The notes: a model not told the origin generated them from the sequence alone. Shown: positions 1 to 9,201, counted from the first letter of the stretch. The stretch is 64,000 nucleotides of DNA from Pseudoalteromonas luteoviolacea (GCF_001696455.1 NZ_MAUJ01000001.1:1550001-1614000), one strand, 5' to 3'. Program-made: numbers and translations.

Positions 1-1
1 G

Positions 2-289
2 ACCTACACACCCGGAAGCTTAAACAATGCCTTTTTTGTCAACCTTTTGGACATGCGGACTAAATGGAAGAAATCAGATAATCAGCCGGGCATGTATCTT
101 GGTTTCGATAGAAAGTCAGGTAAAAAATTATGGCAAGCCAGCTCGGTTGACTTAATATTTGGCTCTAACTCAGAACTACGCGCAATTGCAGAAGTATATG
201 CATCCAAAGATGCCAAACAAAAGTTTGTCGATGATTTTGTAACAGCTTGGGTAAAAGTCATGCGACTGGACAGATTTGATCTTCAATAG
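2..289 (+). CDS. katG: Catalase-peroxidase KatG, C-terminal fragment
   Basis: The frame is open from the left edge, so only the last 95 residues are present and the start lies outside the window. The visible part carries the conserved KatG C-terminal signature: FFVNLLDM, then [15 protein letters not shown], a [19 protein letters not shown] segment and a final [13 protein letters not shown]. KatG is a haem bifunctional catalase-peroxidase that removes hydrogen peroxide; this fragment belongs to the C-terminal domain, which lacks the haem-binding site. A strong hairpin follows the stop codon directly. The family call is secure; whether the N-terminal part is intact cannot be seen. Confidence 0.93.
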   Translation, partial: TYTPGSLNNAFFVNLLDMRTKWKKSDNQPGMYLGFDRKSGKKLWQASSVDLIFGSNSELRAIAEVYASKDAKQKFVDDFVTAWVKVMRLDRFDLQ

Positions 290-295
290 TCTTAA

Positions 296-326
296 AAGTA
301 AAAGCCGCATGATGCGGCTTTTACTT
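296..326 (+). terminator. Terminator after katG
   Basis: A perfect 15-base inverted repeat (AAGTAAAAGCCGCAT and its complement, one base between the arms) lies 6 bases after the katG stop. The T-rich right arm fits an intrinsic terminator; its AT-rich base could let it work in both directions. Confidence 0.8.
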
Positions 327-436
327 AATTAAGGCATAAAGCTTATGCTGCCATACAAGGGTGCTATCGATTGACTACAATGAGGATTGTTATGACTCAA
401 TATCTTTTCAATTCACAATTGCTTATGCAGGCAAGC

Positions 437-940
437 CTAACTAACCACTAACCTATTATTGGTATCTCTACTGGACAGAACTTGATTAGTGTCAAACGAA
501 GTCGTGCGTTTTGCCATTCGATCGTATAACAGTACATTTACCGTAGCAGCGAGATTCATACACCCAGTAGTAGGTACATAAACAACGGCGTCCGCTGCAT
601 CAACAATACTTTGTGGCAGGCTGCCATCTTCTGGCCCGAATATATAAAGTGCATCCTCAGGATGTTGAAATTCAGGCAATGGAGTTGCACCTTCGACCAG
701 CTCCACGCACACCAACGCCCTACCTGGTGTTTTCAACGAGATTAAGTCATCGACTTGCTGGATCGGAATGTGATCGGCGATGTTCTTAGTATCAGTATGA
801 TACTTCGCGGCTTTCGCATACCTATTACCATTAAAGTACACAGCCTGCGCGCCATAACATCCTGCTGCACGTAGTACACCACCCACATTGGTTGGTGATT
901 TTGGGTTAACCAGTCCAATGGCCGAATACGACTTACTCAT
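437..940 (-). CDS. TrmH/SpoU-family RNA 2'-O-methyltransferase
   Basis: A 167-residue SPOUT-class RNA methyltransferase. All three family motifs are present: motif 1 around residues 12-26 (NPKSPTNVGGVLRAA), motif 2 at 99-108 (YIFGPEDGSL) and motif 3 at 122-141 (VPTTGCMNLAATVNVLLYDR), which forms the knotted SAM-binding loop. The length suits a minimal TrmH-type protein with no N-terminal RNA-binding extension. The substrate is probably a tRNA or rRNA ribose, but the sequence does not say which. The start has a GGTGAGAG-type ribosome site upstream. It is a single gene, facing katG and divergent from the peptide gene at 1330. Confidence 0.85.
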   Translation of the reverse strand: MSKSYSAIGLVNPKSPTNVGGVLRAAGCYGAQAVYFNGNRYAKAAKYHTDTKNIADHIPIQQVDDLISLKTPGRALVCVELVEGATPLPEFQHPEDALYIFGPEDGSLPQSIVDAADAVVYVPTTGCMNLAATVNVLLYDRMAKRTTSFDTNQVLSSRDTNNRLVVS

Positions 941-1234
941 ATTATTTAACTCTCACCTATAGGCAGTAAAGCTGCCAAGAAATACCGACGCGCGATTGTA
1001 TCATGTGCAAAAGATTGTGCCAGCAAACTAAAACACACTAAGAAGTCTAATTTGGACATAAACTGTAACAATTGGGAAACGCCCTTATGAACCCCCTCCA
1101 TTTAACACGAACGAAATTTATTGCAAAAAAAGAAAGCAACAAAAACAATTCACTAGTAAGTAAAATTGAAAAATAAGTAATAATATATTTCAATTTTATT
1201 ACCCATTTAAGGTACCTCAGGTCACTTACCCTGC

Positions 1235-1260
1235 CACGAATGTAACATTTCGTGTTTTTG
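1235..1260 (+). terminator. Hairpin with T-run upstream of the small peptide gene
   Basis: CACGAATG pairs with CATTTCGTG with a one-base bulge and a TAA loop; TTTTTG follows. This is the shape of a weak intrinsic terminator on the plus strand, although no plus-strand gene lies before it. It could end a small RNA or act as a leader structure. Confidence 0.4.
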
Positions 1261-1298
1261 CATTGAATCCATGCGTTCGATTCGCTAGCTTAGAAACG

Positions 1299-1312
1299 GT
1301 ACAATTTTGTAC
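1299..1312. promoter_or_regulatory. Palindrome GTACAATTTTGTAC, possible operator or -10 region
   Basis: A perfect 14-base palindrome lies 17 bases before the ATG of the 54-residue peptide gene. It contains TACAAT (1300-1305), a fair -10 match. An overlapping promoter and operator is an inference; the regulator is unknown. Confidence 0.35.
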
Positions 1313-1329
1313 AAATCAAGGAGATACCA

Positions 1330-1494
1330 ATGAAATTAAAAATAAAGAAAAGCACAATAAAACACTTATCAAACAAACGTTCATTGAACCTAGATTTAAC
1401 GCCAAATGTCGCAGGCGGTAAACCATTGGTTGAGACTCGTGCAGCGTGCCAGTCTATTTGGGCCTGCACTACTCCACAAGCTTGCTTGTCATAA
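1330..1494 (+). CDS. Orphan double-glycine-leader peptide, RiPP-precursor-like (54 aa)
   Basis: A 54-residue ORF with a strong ribosome site (AAGGAGA, five bases before the ATG). The first 30 residues are basic, begin MKLKIKKSTIKHLS and end LTPNVAGG. The remaining 24 residues begin KPLVETRAAC and contain three Cys, three Thr and two Ser. The layout is that of a leader ending in a double-glycine cleavage site followed by a modifiable core, as in bacteriocins and class I lanthipeptide-like precursors. A second gene at 40471-40629 has the same leader pattern with GG at exactly residues 29-30. No LanB, LanC, YcaO, radical-SAM or C39 transporter gene is nearby, so any modification or export would act in trans. 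I do not know the function. Confidence that it is a translated gene is good; the RiPP assignment is inference. Confidence 0.7.
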   Translation: MKLKIKKSTIKHLSNKRSLNLDLTPNVAGGKPLVETRAACQSIWACTTPQACLS

Positions 1495-1517
1495 ACACCA
1501 ATAAATCACTTGTTATC

Positions 1518-1538
1518 AAGCCAATTTAATGGCTTTTT
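1518..1538 (+). terminator. Terminator after the 54-residue peptide gene
   Basis: AAGCCA and TGGCTT pair around a 6-base loop and are followed by T residues, 24 bases after the stop. A second, longer inverted repeat (AAGCGACC 1539-1546, GGTCGCTT 1561-1568) follows at once and may back it up. Confidence 0.65.
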
Positions 1539-1720
1539 AAGCGACCATCGTTGTACACGAGGTCGCTTATATGACCCTATAGATTAAGTAAAAAACCTAT
1601 TGCCGAGGTAATCTAAAGCTAAAACGGAAGCTGAGGTTAAGTGGGAATTTAATGTCGGTTGCTTTATTTGCTTTGTTACATGTAATAACCAATCAATTTT
1701 TACCCAAACCTAGTTAAAAC

Positions 1721-2167
1721 CTATATCCAGCGCCTAACATCGCGACAGTATGCTGCATACTGGGACCCAAACTTTTCCTGCATTACTCTCTCTTCGTAAC
1801 AGATATACCAACGATCAGTAATGACCACGAATAGCACAACAAATGCCCAAGACAACTCATTTGCACCTATAAGTAAACACACGCCCAGCAATGATATTAC
1901 GAAGCCTAAATACATTGGATTGCGCGTGTGCTTGAATGCCCCTTCAGTGACAAGAAGATCAGGTTTGTCGAATGTCATGACGTTGGTTTCTAACCGAATA
2001 AACAATCGCTTTGCTTGCGCAGAGAGTACTAAACCCGATAAAGCAAAAGGCAGTCCTAGCAAGTTAAATGGAAAAACTAAATGGTGAGAAAGTTCAAACC
2101 ACCAGCACGTCAAAATCATCGCTGTTAGTGTCAATATGTATAAAAATGGGGGAAGTAACTTTTGCAT
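1721..2167 (-). CDS. ICMT-like membrane methyltransferase
   Basis: A small membrane protein with hydrophobic segments near residues 5-20, 30-48 and 95-118 and the C-terminal signature of the isoprenylcysteine carboxyl methyltransferase / phospholipid methyltransferase fold: LVTEGAFKHTRNPMYLG, then EERVMQEKFGSQYAAYCRDVRRWI. The conserved RNPMY and EE...FG..Y..Y residues form the SAM site in this family. Bacterial members have varied or unknown substrates. Two ATGs are adjacent; the second (2167) is preferred because it sits six bases from AAAGGAG, while 2170 is only three away. It is the last gene of a likely operon with the Crp/Fnr-like and GNAT genes. Confidence 0.8.
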   Translation of the reverse strand: MQKLLPPFLYILTLTAMILTCWWFELSHHLVFPFNLLGLPFALSGLVLSAQAKRLFIRLETNVMTFDKPDLLVTEGAFKHTRNPMYLGFVISLLGVCLLIGANELSWAFVVLFVVITDRWYICYEERVMQEKFGSQYAAYCRDVRRWI

Positions 2168-2224
2168 CATATGCTCCTTTAAATAGCGAGCAGTTTAACG
2201 CCTGAGCACAAGACTGGCCTTTAC

Positions 2225-2818
2225 CTATGTTAAGCCCATTTTATTTCTTATTCTTGATAAGCTGACATCTGTTATCCCTAGATACATCGCCACTTGGTTG
2301 AGAGTGAAGAGTTCGCTCTGCTCACCAAACTCTTCTAAAAACTGCTCGTATCTTTGCTGTCCACTCAAAAGTAGAAGCCCCGCCTCCCGTTTTTCTTTTT
2401 TCAGCGCTAGCTGCTCATAGAGCTTGCGTACATACTCGCTCCAATTCAAATTGGACCTGGCCAGCTCAAGTAATTGCTTATAAGGTATTGAAGCCGTTGT
2501 ACAAACACTCAAAGTCTGGGTGTAAAATGGACTTGGCTGGTTTTCAATCAGTGACCCTATACTTGTAAATGCCCCACCTTGTTTAACAAGCGACTTATTA
2601 AACTCTTTTCCTTGCGCATCAATATAGTAATAACGCCCAATGCCAGAAATTAGGAAATGTACATCAGATACTATGTCTTGGCAGCGAAAGATATGTGCTT
2701 TCGGTGCAAAGTGGTTAAACTTAAAACAGTTAAGTCCACTGTCTAGCTCTTGTTTATTAAAAGGGACTAACCTCGTCAATATCGACTGTAATAAGTGCCT
2801 ATTTTCAGCTTCATCCAT
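2225..2818 (-). CDS. Crp/Fnr-family transcriptional regulator
   Basis: A 197-residue protein. Residues about 20-120 form a cyclic-nucleotide-binding-type beta barrel (ISGIGRYYY and GGAFTSIGSLIENQPSPFY are typical). The C-terminal part, about residues 150-197, holds a helix-turn-helix ending TLNQVAMYLGITDVSLSRIR. No Fnr-type cysteine cluster is seen, so the ligand is unknown. The gene starts 12 bases after the stop of the GNAT gene and is followed within about 55 bases by the ICMT-like gene, so the three are probably co-transcribed. It may regulate this operon. Confidence 0.85.
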   Translation of the reverse strand: MDEAENRHLLQSILTRLVPFNKQELDSGLNCFKFNHFAPKAHIFRCQDIVSDVHFLISGIGRYYYIDAQGKEFNKSLVKQGGAFTSIGSLIENQPSPFYTQTLSVCTTASIPYKQLLELARSNLNWSEYVRKLYEQLALKKEKREAGLLLLSGQQRYEQFLEEFGEQSELFTLNQVAMYLGITDVSLSRIRNKMGLT

Positions 2819-2830
2819 GTTTTACTCATA

Positions 2831-3289
2831 TCAAAGTGAGTGATTGTCGGTGTTATTTTTCACGAACAAAAGTGTTTCATGGTCATAAATTTCATTACAC
2901 CAATGGTGCTTGCTTAATATTAAATCAGGTGCCGAGCTTCGCTCTGATACACACTCAAATCCAAACTTCGTGTAAAACTCAGAGAGATGAGAAAATGGTA
3001 AGCAATATACTCGTTGAAACTGACTGGCACTTTCAACTAAAAACGAAACTAACTTTGCAGCAATGCCGGCACCTCTAAAATCAGGGTTCACATACATTCC
3101 CCCTAATTCAGCATCCTTGTCTGATAAAGTCTGTACTCGACCCACACCGACTTTTTGCCCATCGATTAAAGCGATTGCGATTAAATCATGTTCGAAGCTC
3201 GAGAGCTTGAAACCTATGCGCTGATATTGCTCATTGACCCAATGAATTTCTTCTTCCTTTGCTATTCTAATTTTGACTTCGCCATTCAC
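2831..3289 (-). CDS. GNAT-family N-acetyltransferase
   Basis: A 152-residue single-domain acetyltransferase. The acetyl-CoA-binding motif A is visible around residues 65-90 (GGMYVNPDFRGAGIAAKLVSFLV, with the R/QxxGxG/A signature as RGAGIA), and a later YCLPFSHLSEFYTKFGFE segment matches motif B. GNAT enzymes move an acetyl group from acetyl-CoA to an amine; the substrate cannot be read from the sequence. It is the first gene of the three-gene minus-strand operon and its promoter should lie in 3290-3450. Confidence 0.85.
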   Translation of the reverse strand: MNGEVKIRIAKEEEIHWVNEQYQRIGFKLSSFEHDLIAIALIDGQKVGVGRVQTLSDKDAELGGMYVNPDFRGAGIAAKLVSFLVESASQFQRVYCLPFSHLSEFYTKFGFECVSERSSAPDLILSKHHWCNEIYDHETLLFVKNNTDNHSL

Positions 3290-3701
3290 TGCCTGTTACT
3301 CCTAGAAACATCCTAGTATTTGAATATCATAGGCTTATAACAAATACCAGTATTTGCACTAATGAATGATAAATTGCATATAGTGCGATTTAGAAAACTC
3401 AGTTATGTGCGGGCTTTTTCACATAACTTAAATTAATTCATTACGAGCGACAAAGCTCATTTTGTAAAAACAGATTCCTTGCAAAACCATACTTATTTAA
3501 GATCAGCCCCCCTTATCACATTGTAAATATTGAAGTTTATAATTTTAATTCAATTTAATTTTAAACTCGTTAAGCCCGTAGTTATCCATGCCGTCAGGAC
3601 ATATTTTGGCAATAATGAAACGCATTGTTATTTAGCTTCTATACTTGTTTCAGGACTTTTGATATTTCTCGCTACACCAGCGTCTTAAGGGAACTTTGAA
3701 C
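3290..3701. other. Divergent intergenic region
   Basis: This 412-base AT-rich region separates the GNAT operon from the chemoreceptor gene. I see no protein gene. One perfect 9-base stem (AGTTATGTG 3401-3409 with CACATAACT 3420-3428) stands out and is not tied to any gene end. Promoters for both flanking units must lie here. Confidence 0.5.
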
Positions 3702-6700
3702 ATGGTTAATCCGACCCGATTCAATCTGTTATCTACATTAAGATCAAAGCTTATCGCAGCTTTTTCTGCCGTTATGGTCACACTGGCTATCATCGGTTTA
3801 ATTTCTTTCTTTGCTTTGAAAACAGCATCCGACGGTTTTAAAGACTACCGCGAACTGGCTCGCGACAGTAACTTAGCGGGCATTCTCCAATCGAACATGT
3901 TGATGGTTCGCATGAATGTGAAAGACTTTTTGCTGACCGGCAGCGATAAAGATGTTGAACAATACAATCAGTATTTCACCGAAGTGGAAAAGCTACTGAG
4001 AGACGCCAAACGAGAGATCAACAAACCAGAGCGTGCCGCGATGGTTGAAGAACTCAACAAAGAAATAGCGCAGTACAATCAGACGTTTGAAGTTATCAAG
4101 TCATATCGATTGCAAAGAGATGATCTGGTAAACGGGCAACTCAATGCCCTCGGTCCGCAAATGGAGCGCGAACTAACAAAACTTATGTATAGCGCCTCAG
4201 AAAGCAACGATACGCAACTTGCCTATCTCACTGGGGTTGCGATGAGAAACCTCCTTTTAGCGCGTTTATATGTCATTAAATATCTCGAAAGTAATGACGA
4301 AAGTGCTGACCAACGTGTTAGACAGGAATTCTCTCAATTTGAACAGCAGATGGACAAAATTGAACTTTTGACTACGTCTAATACAAGCAAGCAAATGATT
4401 GACCAAATCAGGTCGATGGAGTCTGAATATAAAAAAGCTTATCAAAGCGTGCACGATATCATCGTAGATCGAAATGATAAGGTGGCTAATACCCTTGACG
4501 TGATTGGGCCACAGTTTGCTAAGTTGGTTGAAGACCTGAAGCTGTCTGTTAAAGCAGATCAGGACACGCTCGGGCCAAGATTAAAAGCAGACAACGAATA
4601 TGCCGTTAATAAAATACTTGTCACCTTTGCTATTGCACTGCTTTTGAGCGGCTGTGTGGTCTTTATATTAACCCGAAATGTTATGGCACAACTGGGTAAA
4701 GACCCCAACGAGTTACAACAAATTGCTATGGCGATAGCACGTGGTGATTTAGATGAAAAATATGACGAAACCAAACCAAAAGGTGTTTTCAAGTCAATGA
4801 TGTCGATGCGTGATAGTTTGCGACAAGGTCGTGAAAAAGAACGTGAAGAAAAGCGTATCGCGAGTGCGAATGCAAGAATTAAAAGTGCGTTAGACAACGC
4901 CAGTGCATGTGTCATGATAACAAACAAAGACGGTAAGGTGACCTACTTAAATGATGCGATCAACACCATGTTTAAGGTAGCTAACAAAGACATCTGCTCC
5001 TTGGCCCCTAGCTTCGATTACACTGCAATACTCAATGCACCTCTAAGTCAGCAACTGCCTTCTTTTTCTGATATTGAACAAAAACTTCAGCAGTTAAACG
5101 GTGCATTTGAAGGAGAGTTTGAAATCGCAGGTAGAACGTTCGCCTTAGTTGCTAGCCCTGTAATTGTTGATGGTAAAACCGTCGGGTTAGTTTATGAGTG
5201 GGAAGACAAAACAGACTGGTTGGCCAATGAGCGGGAAAAAACCCGTATTGCCTCAGAAAATGCCCGCGTAAAATATGCATTAGACGGCTCTTCTGGGCAA
5301 GTAATGATAACCGATGATAAATATCAAGTAATTTATTTAAATTCCGCTTTAGAGCAAATGTTTGCTACAGCGTCTGAAGACATTGCCACAGTTTTACCCG
5401 AGTTTAATCCTGCCGATGTGCGGGATCAGTCTATTACTCATTTCTTTGAGCACTTTGCGCAACATTTAGTTGAGTATGATCAATTAACAGCCAGTCATGA
5501 AAGTGAATTTGTACTTGCTGGCAGAACTTTCTCCATTGTCGCAAGCCCAGTTAATGTTGAAGGCGAACGTGTAGGCACCGTACTCGAGTGGCAGGATAAA
5601 ACGGATTGGCTTGCGCTTGAGAAAGAAAAGTCTCGTATCGCTTCTGAAAATGCGCGTGTTAAATATGCTTTGGACAGTGTCTCCGGTAACGTCATGATCG
5701 CTGACCCTGAGTTAAACGTTATTTATGCAAATAATGCTCTGCAAGACATGATGTTAGACTCAGAGCGCGATATCCGCATGCACGTTGGTCAGTTCAGTGC
5801 AAATGAACTCATTGGCTTTGCAATTCAAGATTTTTATCTAGAGCCGGAACAGCAGAAGTTGATGTTTGAGAATCTGCAAGATACGCACAGAAGTGTGGAA
5901 CATATTGGCAACAAGGTGTTTGCATTAACCGCTAACCCAATAGAGGTCGATGGTAAACGCATTGGTACCGTGCTTGAATGGGTTGATCGGACCGCCGAGG
6001 TCAACATTGAAAAAGAAATTGATCAAATTGTACAAGCAGCCTCTCAAGGTGACCTCAGCAAAAAGATCGACCCATCGGGTAAATCAGGTTTCTTTGGCAA
6101 CCTTAGCCAAGGACTAAATGGCCTTTTAGACACCGTCGAAGTAGCGTTAGATGATGTAATGCATATGTTAGGCGCGCTGGCCCACGGAGACTTGTCGAAA
6201 CGAATTACCAATGATTATCAAGGTAAGTTTGGTAAGCTCAAAGAAGACACAAATGCAACCGCCGATAAGCTTACCGAAATCATTTCGAGTATTCGTACAT
6301 CTGCGGGGAGTATTTCGCAAAGCGCCAATGAAATTGCTCAGGGCAATATGGATCTAAGTCAGCGTACGGAAGAACAGGCATCTAGCCTTGAAGAAACATC
6401 AGCCAGTATGGATGCAATGACAGACGGTGTGAAACAAGGGAGTAAGCGCGCAGAAAGTGCCAGTGAACTTTCGATGGAGGCGGAAAAACGTGCAGAGCAA
6501 GGTGGCCAAGTCGTTAACCTAGCTGTAACGGCCATGAAAGAGATCAGTGATTCAAGTAAAGAAATATCAGAAATCATTGGTGTTATTGATGAAATTGCAT
6601 TTCAAACCAATCTATTAGCGCTCAATGCCGCCGTTGAAGCAGCCAGAGCAGGAGAACAAGGTAGAGGATTTGCAGTCGTTGCAGGTGAAGTGAGAAACCT

Positions 6701-7079
6701 TGCACAACGTTCATCAGAGGCCGCTAAGGAAATTAAGGAGCTTATTAGAGACAGCCAAACTAAAGTGGAAGAAGGCACATCTTTGGTTAATAAATCTGGT
6801 GAAACCCTACTTGAAATTGTAGAGTCCACTTCAAAAGTGCGCGCAATGATGCAAGAGCTTGCCGAGTCAGCGCGACAGCAATCAGAAGGTATCGTGCAGG
6901 TAAACAGCGCAGTGACTCAAATGGATGAAATGACTCAGCAAAACGCTGCGCTGGTAGAAGAAGCTTCTGCAGCAGGACAGTCTATGGCCGACCAAGCACT
7001 CAACATGAATAAAACCATGGACTTTTTCAGCTTAGAAAAAAGCGCGATAGGGACCGGTTTAGCTCATATTGCCTCATAG
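3702..7079 (+). CDS. Methyl-accepting chemotaxis protein with three tandem PAS domains
   Basis: A 1125-residue chemoreceptor, about twice the usual length. In order: TM1 (about 17-40), a long helical periplasmic sensor to about residue 300, TM2 (about 301-323), HAMP, three tandem PAS-like repeats (about 393-500, 520-630, 646-760), two further HAMP-like segments ending GDLSKKI and GDLSKRI, and a signalling domain with the conserved tip [39 protein letters not shown] near residues 961-1010. Each PAS repeat begins with a version of RIASxNARxKxALD, pointing to internal duplication. There is no C-terminal CheR/CheB pentapeptide. ATG at 3702 is chosen because AAGGGA precedes it by nine bases; the TTG at 3696 is too close. 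The ligand is unknown. It signals to CheA through CheW. Confidence 0.92.
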   Translation: MVNPTRFNLLSTLRSKLIAAFSAVMVTLAIIGLISFFALKTASDGFKDYRELARDSNLAGILQSNMLMVRMNVKDFLLTGSDKDVEQYNQYFTEVEKLLRDAKREINKPERAAMVEELNKEIAQYNQTFEVIKSYRLQRDDLVNGQLNALGPQMERELTKLMYSASESNDTQLAYLTGVAMRNLLLARLYVIKYLESNDESADQRVRQEFSQFEQQMDKIELLTTSNTSKQMIDQIRSMESEYKKAYQSVHDIIVDRNDKVANTLDVIGPQFAKLVEDLKLSVKADQDTLGPRLKADNEYAVNKILVTFAIALLLSGCVVFILTRNVMAQLGKDPNELQQIAMAIARGDLDEKYDETKPKGVFKSMMSMRDSLRQGREKEREEKRIASANARIKSALDNASACVMITNKDGKVTYLNDAINTMFKVANKDICSLAPSFDYTAILNAPLSQQLPSFSDIEQKLQQLNGAFEGEFEIAGRTFALVASPVIVDGKTVGLVYEWEDKTDWLANEREKTRIASENARVKYALDGSSGQVMITDDKYQVIYLNSALEQMFATASEDIATVLPEFNPADVRDQSITHFFEHFAQHLVEYDQLTASHESEFVLAGRTFSIVASPVNVEGERVGTVLEWQDKTDWLALEKEKSRIASENARVKYALDSVSGNVMIADPELNVIYANNALQDMMLDSERDIRMHVGQFSANELIGFAIQDFYLEPEQQKLMFENLQDTHRSVEHIGNKVFALTANPIEVDGKRIGTVLEWVDRTAEVNIEKEIDQIVQAASQGDLSKKIDPSGKSGFFGNLSQGLNGLLDTVEVALDDVMHMLGALAHGDLSKRITNDYQGKFGKLKEDTNATADKLTEIISSIRTSAGSISQSANEIAQGNMDLSQRTEEQASSLEETSASMDAMTDGVKQGSKRAESASELSMEAEKRAEQGGQVVNLAVTAMKEISDSSKEISEIIGVIDEIAFQTNLLALNAAVEAARAGEQGRGFAVVAGEVRNLAQRSSEAAKEIKELIRDSQTKVEEGTSLVNKSGETLLEIVESTSKVRAMMQELAESARQQSEGIVQVNSAVTQMDEMTQQNAALVEEASAAGQSMADQALNMNKTMDFFSLEKSAIGTGLAHIAS

Positions 7080-7088
7080 AACTTTACA

Positions 7089-7109
7089 CCGCGGCACAAT
7101 ACGCCGCGG
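7089..7109 (+). terminator. GC-rich hairpin after the chemoreceptor gene
   Basis: CCGCGGC and GCCGCGG form a perfect 7-base stem 10 bases after the stop. No T-run follows, so intrinsic termination is uncertain. Confidence 0.4.
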
Positions 7110-7269
7110 GTGCCCCCACTCTCTTCTTTATGATTAATTCAGGATTGACCTGTCTATGGCTTTATAGTCTAAAGTACAGTTGGTAGCTTTAAAAATGAGA
7201 AACTGCCACTTCTGGATGCAGGCATAAGCCTCATACTAAATTCAATTTTTCTATTAAGATATACTCGGT

Positions 7270-8439
7270 ATGTACAAAATATCTGAACTCGCTAAACAAG
7301 TCGGAATGTCAAGGACCGCCTTGCTGTATTACGAAAAACAAAATCTTATATCTGGCCATCGGCTTGAAAATGGCTATCGCAGTTATACACAAAAAGATGT
7401 CCAACGCGTCCGATTAATCCAACAGTTGCAGGCTGGCGGCTTAACTTTGCAAGAATGCAAAGCGTGCCTAGAAACAAAATTAGACAAAGCCATCTTAAAG
7501 AACCGCCTCAACGCATTAGATATTGAAATCGAACAAAAACAGAAATCACGCAATTTGCTCGCAGCACTGCTCGGTGAAGGAGAGTTAAAGACGTGGCATG
7601 AAAAATTAAACAAAGTAGCGCCTGACATCCACACAGATTGGCTTATACGCCAAGGCTTTGAAGAAAAAGAGGCTTTGCGACTCAAATGGTTATCGAAAGA
7701 CATGAACGAACATGACCGATACATGGCTGACTTTATGCGTGTATTTAGCACGCTTGAACGCTGGGGGCCAGGGAGTGTTCAAGATACACTCAGAGCACTG
7801 AAGCATGTCCCCACAGTTGTTGAGCAAATATTAGAGATCGGCTGTGGTAAAGGTCAAGCAACTCAAGTCTTAGCCCAAAATTGTGCTGCACACATCACCG
7901 CAATTGACAACGAGCAAATCGCCCTCAACGTCGTGCTAGAAAGCTTCGAAAAGCTAAATTTGACAAACAGAATTACTACTGTGTGTACCAGTATGACTGA
8001 CCTTAATTACCCAAATGAACGCTTCGACCTAATTTGGTCGGAAGGCAGTGCCTATATTATGGGAGTAGAGAACGCCTTACATGATTGGAAACCTTTATTA
8101 GCGAAATCAGGCGTTCTGGTTCTTAGCGACTTGATATGGCGTACTGGCACCCCTAGCAAAAGGGCTAATTCTTTTTGGCAAAAAGAATATCCAGATATGA
8201 AATCCCTCGCAGCCAGATTAATACATTTCAAAAACGCCGGCTATCGCCTTATCGAGCACTTCCCACTCAGTGACAAGGCTTGGGAAAATTACTATGGGCC
8301 ATTACACAAACGGGTCGAAAGTCTAAAAAGAGGCGTCTTCAAATCGCCAGTACTTGATGATCTTGAGGTTGAAATTGATATTTGCACGCAATATCAGCAT
8401 GAATTTGGATACCATATGTTCATTATCAGCAAGCTGTAG
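7270..8439 (+). CDS. MerR-type DNA-binding domain fused to a SAM-dependent methyltransferase
   Basis: A 389-residue fusion. Residues 1-70 form a MerR winged helix-turn-helix (KISELAKQVGMSRTALLYYEKQNLI, then NGYRSYTQKDVQRVRLIQQL), followed by the usual dimerising coiled coil to about residue 105. A class I methyltransferase domain follows from about residue 165: motif I ILEIGCGKGQ has its glycines at 191, 193 and 195, the acidic residue after strand 2 is in AIDNE, and FDLIWSEGSAYIMG is the post-motif II segment. One protein may thus bind a promoter and methylate a small molecule that could also be its inducer; the substrate is unknown. It starts with ATG directly after an AT-rich leader and has no partner gene in an operon. 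Confidence 0.85.
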   Translation: MYKISELAKQVGMSRTALLYYEKQNLISGHRLENGYRSYTQKDVQRVRLIQQLQAGGLTLQECKACLETKLDKAILKNRLNALDIEIEQKQKSRNLLAALLGEGELKTWHEKLNKVAPDIHTDWLIRQGFEEKEALRLKWLSKDMNEHDRYMADFMRVFSTLERWGPGSVQDTLRALKHVPTVVEQILEIGCGKGQATQVLAQNCAAHITAIDNEQIALNVVLESFEKLNLTNRITTVCTSMTDLNYPNERFDLIWSEGSAYIMGVENALHDWKPLLAKSGVLVLSDLIWRTGTPSKRANSFWQKEYPDMKSLAARLIHFKNAGYRLIEHFPLSDKAWENYYGPLHKRVESLKRGVFKSPVLDDLEVEIDICTQYQHEFGYHMFIISKL

Positions 8440-8572
8440 CCATACTTTAGACAGGACGAATCAGAGCCCCTTTTGATCAATTTAACTTAGTCAAACAGTA
8501 TGCTTATGAGAGAATTTATAAGATAGGGTGTTAACATAAGTAAAATTACAGCATAACGCTAATAAATCAGAT

Positions 8573-9106
8573 ATGAAGATTGTAAAACTCTTATCTCTCA
8601 TTGTTATCTCTACCCTGTTTGTGCTGACTTTTTTTCACCAAAAGGTCATTTCGATGGTATTACTGCCCCAATATATTGAGTGGGCATACACGGTTGAAGA
8701 AAAAGGCCTTATGGCGGGCAAGTCGCTATCTGACAGGGAGTTATCTCTAGCCAAAGAAATCGGGATCACAAACCCTGAGAAAATAAAAATTGTGTATGTT
8801 GAAGAAGTCCCGTTTCCCCATGAAAACTTTGCTCTAAAAACATTAGGTGAAGCGCTTGGGTTTATTGGTGAAGGTATTATCAATAATGCACAAGTTTTTG
8901 GTTATACGATATATGTCAGAAATGGCTTTGACTTAAATAAACCTAAATTAGCCCATGAGCTTGTCCACGTATTACAGATGGAAAGAATGGGACTTGATAA
9001 CGTCGTTACCCAACACTTCTCTGACCTTGCACAATATGGCTATAACAATGCACCTTTAGAAGTCGAAGCATTTGAGGCCAATAAAAAGTACAGTCAAGAT
9101 TGGTAA
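8573..9106 (+). CDS. Membrane-anchored protein with HELVH motif
   Basis: A 177-residue protein with an N-terminal hydrophobic helix (residues about 3-20), which is a signal anchor or uncleaved signal. Residues 128-132 read HELVH, followed by VLQ, the zinc-binding helix of a metallopeptidase and close to the HELxHVxQ pattern of DUF4157-like domains. A later conserved-looking acidic stretch (PLEVEAFEAN) could supply a third ligand. Peptidase activity is inference from the motif only. The upstream ribosome site is weak. I do not recognise a named family. Confidence 0.6.
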   Translation: MKIVKLLSLIVISTLFVLTFFHQKVISMVLLPQYIEWAYTVEEKGLMAGKSLSDRELSLAKEIGITNPEKIKIVYVEEVPFPHENFALKTLGEALGFIGEGIINNAQVFGYTIYVRNGFDLNKPKLAHELVHVLQMERMGLDNVVTQHFSDLAQYGYNNAPLEVEAFEANKKYSQDW

Positions 9107-9201
9107 TCTCGATAACCTAAATCAAAAGTGAAGCTCACTTTAAATGACAATGCAAAACGATTTGCAATGGATACTCGCATAAACATGAGGAGCACCGACC
9201 A

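Larger units (their letters stand above)
941..1329. other. Intergenic region with two stem-loops and a palindrome
   Basis: No protein gene is visible. The interval holds an 11-base perfect AT-rich inverted repeat (1161-1171 and 1188-1198, extendable with one bulge to 1156-1202), a second hairpin at 1235-1254 followed by a T-run, and the palindrome GTACAATTTTGTAC at 1299-1312, just before the ribosome site of the small peptide gene. No plus-strand gene upstream explains the hairpin with the T-run. Confidence 0.6.

Noticed and set aside
1477..1494. C-terminal ACLS of the 54-residue peptide as a CaaX prenylation box, matching the nearby ICMT-like gene
   Set aside because: A CaaX box needs Cys four residues from the end; here it is third from the end. 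The neighbour is on the other strand and bacterial ICMT-like proteins rarely act on prenyl-Cys.
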